From SYFY01 sp031385325 (GTDB lineage: Bacteria > Pseudomonadota > Gammaproteobacteria > Pseudomonadales > Azotimanducaceae): a stretch of 10,184 nucleotides of DNA. Below, piece after piece: positions 5,983 to 10,184 of the stretch (its first letter is position 1; each line of letters begins with the position of its first letter). The notes below the pieces were generated by a model that was not told the origin of the DNA, made no database searches, and worked only from the letters and a program-made list of their open reading frames with translations. Position numbers and translations under genes: made by a program. The stretch is from positions 1 to 10,184 of the forward strand of contig JANNBJ010000053.1 of assembly GCA_031385325.1 (NCBI GenBank). Reading direction: 5' to 3'.

Positions 5983-7404
5983 ATGATCACCATCAAGGAC
6001 AACCAGGACAGTGTTCCGTCACCCGAAGAGCTGAAGGCGCTTCGTGCCAGGGCCGTTGATACGCACAAAGCCGGCCGTCACGTCGAAGCCATTACCCTGT
6101 ATCGACAATTTCTCGTCAGTGTCCCTGGTGATGCTGCAATCTGGTCCAACCTTGGTGTTGCGCATCGAATTCGACAGGAGTTCGATGCGGCCGTCGCCTG
6201 TTATATGCGAGCACTGGAGCTGAAACCCAATGATTCGGGCTTTCTCTCGAATTTAGGCAACGCGCTCAAGGATCTGGATCAGCTTGATGAATCACTGGCT
6301 GCGCACTCGAAAGCGGCAAGCATCGCACCCAGCGACTACAACACACGGCACAACTATGGGATCGCCCTTCGAGATGCCGGCCGCTTTACTGAATCGTTGG
6401 CCGAGTTCGCGGCCGCTTCCCGCATCGATCCGAATAACGCCAATCCCCGTTGGGACAGCGCCGTAAGCCATCTCTACCTTGGCGATTACGCTGCGGGTTG
6501 GGCCGAATATGAGTGGCGCTGGAAGATTGGCGAAGTTGAAAAACGCTCCAGTACGTTGCCTGAGTGGCGGGGGGAGGATCCAGGCGGGCGGGCGATCTAC
6601 TTTTATCCCGAACAGGGATTTGGCGATACATTGCTGGCCGTGCGGTTCCTGCCGTGGGTCAAGGCACAGGGTGCCAAAGTTTATCTGGAGTGCAAGGCGC
6701 CCCTGCGCAGACTGTTTGCGGAACTCGATGGGGTTGATGAACTCTGCGATCCGGCCGGACCCCTGCCAAAGGACGTCGCGCTGCATGCCCCTCTGATGGC
6801 GTTGCCCGGCTTGTTTCGAGCCACGCTTGCGAATCTGCCACCGCCTTTGCGCCTTTGCATTCCCGAAGCTGCACGCGCCCGTGCACGCTCGTTGATGGGG
6901 CCCGTAGACGGGAGATTGCGAGTGGGTGTGATCTGGTCGGGTAGCGTCACGTTCAAGCGTAATCACAAGCGATCCGTTGGTGTCGAACGCTTTGTGCCAC
7001 TGGCCCACGTGCCCGGAGTGCAACTGTATTCACTGCAGAAGGGGCCGCGAGAGGGTGACATTGCTGAACGTGGCGCGGCTTCGGTGATGATCGATCTTGG
7101 CTCGAGGGTCGAGGATTTTGCGGAAACCGCTGCCTGTATCGAAGCGCTAGATCTTGTCGTCATGACCGATTCCTCCGTTGCGCACCTGAGCGGCTCGTTA
7201 GGGCGCCCCGTCTGGAACCTGCTGAACTATGCAGCGTACTGGTTGTACCTGTGGAACCGGGAGGACACACCCTGGTATCCGAGCATGCGACTCATCAGGC
7301 AACCGAAGGCAGGTGATTGGGACAGCGTGTTTGCACAGGTTCGAGCGGATCTTGCACAGGCGGCTGAACGGAAACGAAAAGGCGAACATCCGTTCGGTCA
7401 TTGA
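5983..7404 (+). CDS. TPR protein with C-terminal glycosyltransferase-like (GT9/heptosyltransferase-like) domain
   Basis: The 473-residue protein is a two-part fusion. Residues about 20-150 hold roughly four tetratricopeptide repeats, with the clearest at 53-81 (AIWSNLGVAHR...CYMRALELKPND) and further units at 86-117 and 121-150. Residues about 195-460 resemble the glycosyltransferase-like domain of known TPR proteins. They carry PEQGFGDTLLAVRF (209-222), VGVIWSGS (314-321) and the nucleotide-sugar-type site MTDSSVAHLSGSLGRPVW (394-411), followed by NREDTPWYPSMRLIRQ. There is no signal peptide or membrane helix, so it should be cytoplasmic. The TPRs likely bind a protein or place the enzyme in a complex. 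Donor and acceptor are unknown, and an O-GlcNAc-type function should not be assumed. It starts 36 nt after the SDR stop, but the Shine-Dalgarno is weak (CAGGA almost touching the ATG). Confidence 0.85.
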   Translation: MITIKDNQDSVPSPEELKALRARAVDTHKAGRHVEAITLYRQFLVSVPGDAAIWSNLGVAHRIRQEFDAAVACYMRALELKPNDSGFLSNLGNALKDLDQLDESLAAHSKAASIAPSDYNTRHNYGIALRDAGRFTESLAEFAAASRIDPNNANPRWDSAVSHLYLGDYAAGWAEYEWRWKIGEVEKRSSTLPEWRGEDPGGRAIYFYPEQGFGDTLLAVRFLPWVKAQGAKVYLECKAPLRRLFAELDGVDELCDPAGPLPKDVALHAPLMALPGLFRATLANLPPPLRLCIPEAARARARSLMGPVDGRLRVGVIWSGSVTFKRNHKRSVGVERFVPLAHVPGVQLYSLQKGPREGDIAERGAASVMIDLGSRVEDFAETAACIEALDLVVMTDSSVAHLSGSLGRPVWNLLNYAAYWLYLWNREDTPWYPSMRLIRQPKAGDWDSVFAQVRADLAQAAERKRKGEHPFGH

Positions 7405-7423
7405 TCCGGAGCAACTTGACCGA
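7394..7423 (+). other. Short hairpin overlapping the stop of the TPR gene
   Basis: TCGGTCA (7394-7400) pairs perfectly with TGACCGA (7417-7423) around a 16-nt loop that contains the stop codon. There is no T-run, so it is at best a weak terminator-like or RNA-stability element between the TPR gene and the peptidase gene. Confidence 0.25.
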
Positions 7424-7482
7424 TGGTTGCACCAGATGCCTGCGCGGCTTACGGTGGTTCATCAAATTCAGGGGAAGTCAGA

Positions 7483-8901
7483 ATGATTCAGTGGATGCGT
7501 TGTCTGTCGATGTTCATCACCCTTCCGCTCATCTGCATCAGTCATCTGAATGCGGCGGAGCCAGACTGGAATGCCGTTGAAGCCCAGACGTTGAGTCACT
7601 TTCAGGCGTTGGTGCGGTTTGATACCCAGGATCCACCAGGGCGTGAAGAAGAAGCCGCGACTTACCTGCAAAAAGTCATGGCTGCAGAGGGTATTGACGT
7701 CAGCGTTTACGCGCTGGAAGCGCATCGACCCAACGTCGTGGCGCGACTGAAGGGAAACGGCAGTAAACGACCCCTGTTGATCATGGGGCACACCGATACG
7801 GTCAATGTCGATCCGAAAAAGTGGATTCATCCTCCGTTTTCTGCCAATCGGGAAGGGGGCTATATCTATGGTCGTGGCACGGTCGACGACAAGGACAACG
7901 TGGTGGCAGCGCTGATGACGATGCTGACACTGAAGCGACTCAAGGTGCCCCTCGATCGAGATGTCATCTTCCTGGCGGAATCCGGCGAAGAAGGGTCCAC
8001 GCGAGTCGGTATTCAATACATGGTCAATGAACACTTCGACCAGATCGACGCACAATATTGTCTCGCTGAAGGCGGCGGAGTGAGCCGCCAGAATGGCCAA
8101 GTCGTGCGGGCAGGCATCGCCACGACGGAGAAGATTCCACGCGCCATCCTGCTGACCGCACGTGGCCCGGCAGGGCATGGCTCAGTGCCGCTGGAATCCA
8201 ATGCGTTGACACATCTGTCGGTCGCGGTTGCGGCGCTGGCCAACTGGCGTATTCCGATACGCTTGAACGAAACCACAACAGCCTACTTCAAACGCCTTGC
8301 AGAAATTTCGCCTCCCGAAAGTGCGCAGCGGTATGCCGACGTCCTGCATCCGGATCCGGAAATTCGCGGCAAGGCAGATGAGTACTTTCGCAAGAACGAG
8401 CCCATGCATGCGTCCATGCTTAGATCGTCCATGTCGCCTACCATCATTCAGGGCGGATATCGTGTGAACGTCATTCCTTCCGAAGGGACAGCCACCATCG
8501 ATACTCGGCTGGAGCCATCGGAAGATCCCGAAGCGTTCCTCGAGCAGGTGAAAGGCGTGATCAATGATCCTGCCATCGAAGTGACCTGGGCCCCCAGAGA
8601 TGTACGACCTGCCGGTGTATCACCGCTCGGCACCGAGGCATTCAGCGTTCTGGAAGCCAACGTACAGAAACACTACAACGCGCCGACGTTGCCCGTCATG
8701 CTGACCGGCGGCACCGACATGGCCTATCTGCGAACGCGTGGGATGCAGTGTTATGGCATCGGACCGGCCACGGATGCGGAAGACGGACCAAAGGGATTTG
8801 GGCCGCACAGTGATCAGGAACGAATTCTCGAAAGCGAACTCCATCGTTTTGTACGTTTCAACTTCGACGTGGTGAAGGATCTGGCTGGTGCCAAGCAGTG
8901 A
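7483..8901 (+). CDS. Exported M20 family metallopeptidase/amidohydrolase (carboxypeptidase-like)
   Basis: The 472-residue product begins with a Sec-type signal peptide: a short start with Arg6, a hydrophobic core MFITLPLICIS, and probable cleavage near LNA-AEP (around residue 24). It should act in the periplasm. The mature part has the M20 dinuclear zinc site: HTD (His103, Asp105), the bridging aspartate in GRGTVDDKD (Asp135), the SGEE pair (Glu169 general base, Glu170 ligand), Glu196 in LAEGG, and His442 in GPHS. An insert dimerisation domain lies about 215-330. Members hydrolyse peptides or N-acyl amino acids; the exact substrate is not visible. The ATG at 7483 is chosen over the in-frame ATG at 7423 because GGGGAAG (7471-7477) precedes it and it begins the signal peptide. 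It ends 4 nt from the convergent P450 gene. Confidence 0.92.
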   Translation: MIQWMRCLSMFITLPLICISHLNAAEPDWNAVEAQTLSHFQALVRFDTQDPPGREEEAATYLQKVMAAEGIDVSVYALEAHRPNVVARLKGNGSKRPLLIMGHTDTVNVDPKKWIHPPFSANREGGYIYGRGTVDDKDNVVAALMTMLTLKRLKVPLDRDVIFLAESGEEGSTRVGIQYMVNEHFDQIDAQYCLAEGGGVSRQNGQVVRAGIATTEKIPRAILLTARGPAGHGSVPLESNALTHLSVAVAALANWRIPIRLNETTTAYFKRLAEISPPESAQRYADVLHPDPEIRGKADEYFRKNEPMHASMLRSSMSPTIIQGGYRVNVIPSEGTATIDTRLEPSEDPEAFLEQVKGVINDPAIEVTWAPRDVRPAGVSPLGTEAFSVLEANVQKHYNAPTLPVMLTGGTDMAYLRTRGMQCYGIGPATDAEDGPKGFGPHSDQERILESELHRFVRFNFDVVKDLAGAKQ

Positions 8902-8905
8902 TGCT

Positions 8906-10174
8906 TTATCGCCTGGTGAAGTCGATATGCAATTCGTTCAGCGCTCTGAGGGCGTAGTTCGGGTAATGGCGCAGGTTGTTCTTGCCTGGCGTCAACCGGA
9001 ATTCATCGATGTGATCGATGAACGCCTTGAATCCCCAATAGAGTTCACGGCGTGCCAGTGGTGCGCCCAGGCAATAGTGGGTGCCTGAACTGAAGCCGAG
9101 GTGACTGGCTGCGTTGCGTCGTTCCAGGTCGACGTCGTCGGGATTGCTGAAGTGTCTGGCGTCACGATTGCCCGCGGCAAATCGTGCATCGAGCACAGCA
9201 CCTTTCGGGATCGAAACCCCATGCATTTCGACGTCGACTTTCGCGGTTCGAGTCAGACCTTGCACGGGACTTTCGAGTCGCACCACTTCTTCGCAGAATG
9301 TCTTGAGGTATAAGTCGGGCTCAGACTTGAGCTTGTCCCACACACGAGGACTCTGTGCCAGCAGCATGATGCCGGCGGACAGCGCATTGGTCGTCGTTTC
9401 AGAACCACCCACAAACGTGTCCTGCATCATTTCTGCGTGCAATTCATTGTCAGTCAGCGTGCGTCCCCAGCCCGGCACTTCAGTATTCACCAGATCGGAC
9501 AGCAATGTGTCATCCGGCTCTTTGCGCAGGCGTTCGAAGATGGGTTGAAAGTAGTGCTGCGCCTGAACCTCCATTTCAGTGGCCCAGATCACCTGTTCCT
9601 TCGAGAGGTTGAATCCGGTGCCGCGAAACCACGCGTCGGTCCAGGCCTTGATCTGCCAGATATCCTGATCCCTCGCACCCATCTGCCTGCAGATGATGAT
9701 GAGTGGCAGGGGAACCGCATACTGTTTAACCAGATTGCAGTGACCATCTTCGATGAATCTGCCCATCAACTCGTAAGCCAACGACTCAACTTCGGGATCG
9801 AGTTCATTGATACGTTTGGGTCTGAACGCCTGGTCGAAGATTGAGCGCATCTGCTTGTGGTCAGGGTCATCGCGGGCAGCCAGCGATGCACCGGGTACCC
9901 AGCCCTTCTCGAGAAACATCTCGTAGGCCATACGCGCATTGCCGGTCAGAAGCGCATGATCATTGCTCGGCCGCAGGTTTGAAAATCGCTCGGTGTCCAG
10001 GCAGATGGTGCGCAGGTCTTCGTAGCGCGTGATGACGTAGATACCGGTGCGCGGGTCCTGCCATACCGGCGCCTGTTCACGCAGCAAATCATATGTCGGA
10101 AAGGGGCATTCGAGAATTTCCGGATCGGCCAGTGTCACCTCCGCCAGGGTGCGAGGACACACAGGATTTTCCAT
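8906..10174 (-). CDS. Cytochrome P450, soluble bacterial class
   Basis: The 422-residue protein is a complete soluble bacterial P450 (haem-thiolate monooxygenase). It has the DPDHKQMR segment that contacts the haem (His106, Arg110), the I-helix oxygen-binding motif GGSETT (256-261), ExxR in EEVVRL (Glu296, Arg299) and the haem-binding loop FSSGTHYCLG (361-370) with the cysteine ligand Cys368. There is no N-terminal membrane anchor, so it is cytosolic and should need a separate ferredoxin and reductase. Neither is encoded in the window. The I-helix has Gly-Gly where many P450s have Ala-Gly, followed by the usual acid-threonine type pair (Glu, Thr). The ATG at 10172-10174 is 10 bases from the window end, so promoter and upstream neighbours are not visible. 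Substrate and CYP family are not assigned. Confidence 0.95.
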   Translation of the reverse strand: MENPVCPRTLAEVTLADPEILECPFPTYDLLREQAPVWQDPRTGIYVITRYEDLRTICLDTERFSNLRPSNDHALLTGNARMAYEMFLEKGWVPGASLAARDDPDHKQMRSIFDQAFRPKRINELDPEVESLAYELMGRFIEDGHCNLVKQYAVPLPLIIICRQMGARDQDIWQIKAWTDAWFRGTGFNLSKEQVIWATEMEVQAQHYFQPIFERLRKEPDDTLLSDLVNTEVPGWGRTLTDNELHAEMMQDTFVGGSETTTNALSAGIMLLAQSPRVWDKLKSEPDLYLKTFCEEVVRLESPVQGLTRTAKVDVEMHGVSIPKGAVLDARFAAGNRDARHFSNPDDVDLERRNAASHLGFSSGTHYCLGAPLARRELYWGFKAFIDHIDEFRLTPGKNNLRHYPNYALRALNELHIDFTRR

Positions 10175-10184
10175 TCGATTGATT

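Noticed and set aside
7423..7482. Longer M20 start at the ATG at 7423
   Set aside because: The added 20 residues would bury the signal peptide, and the clear Shine-Dalgarno precedes the ATG at 7483.
1..10184. CRISPR array, defence system, prophage or novel multi-gene system
   Set aside because: There are no regularly spaced direct repeats, integrases, nucleases or toxin-antitoxin pairs; nearly all sequence is accounted for by recognisable metabolic genes.

Overview
The window looks like ordinary chromosomal DNA from a free-living gammaproteobacterium, roughly 55-60% GC by eye. The main lineage clue is gene order. A cysH of the iron-sulfur (APS reductase) type stands back to back with thrH, and a GntR/FCD regulator precedes prpB and prpC. 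Both arrangements are familiar from Pseudomonas and related lineages. No phage, plasmid, CRISPR, tRNA or rRNA signature was seen, and no intergenic gap exceeds about 200 bases.

Layout, left to right. (1) 2-181 is a palindromic, MITE/REP-like element with perfect 19-bp terminal inverted repeats; it lies just downstream of a minus-strand operon. (2) 200-1271, minus strand: cysH (APS/PAPS reductase), then 4 nt later a small CxxC thioredoxin-fold protein that may be its reductant. (3) 1463-2062, plus strand: thrH, divergent from cysH and probably using a TTG start. (4) 2164-4982, plus strand: a regulatory region with two matching TTGT-N2-ACAA palindromes flanking a candidate promoter, then a GntR/FCD regulator, prpB (2-methylisocitrate lyase) and prpC (2-methylcitrate synthase). 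This is the core of the propionate-degrading methylcitrate cycle, but no methylcitrate dehydratase (prpD or acnD/prpF) follows. (5) 5068-5946: a classical short-chain dehydrogenase, preceded by a hairpin and a 39-nt all-purine tract. (6) 5983-7404: a TPR protein with a C-terminal glycosyltransferase-like (GT9/heptosyltransferase-like) domain. (7) 7483-8901: an exported M20-family metallopeptidase. (8) 8906-10174, minus strand: a soluble bacterial cytochrome P450, tail to tail with the peptidase.

Themes: assimilatory sulfate reduction plus serine/homoserine phosphate metabolism (both feed cysteine and methionine), propionyl-CoA disposal under a likely autoregulated GntR repressor, and a set of accessory oxidoreductase and hydrolase genes. 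I see no clear evidence of an undescribed multi-gene system. The most informative non-coding signals are the paired operator-like palindromes upstream of gntR, the terminal palindromic element, and the polypurine leader of the dehydrogenase gene.
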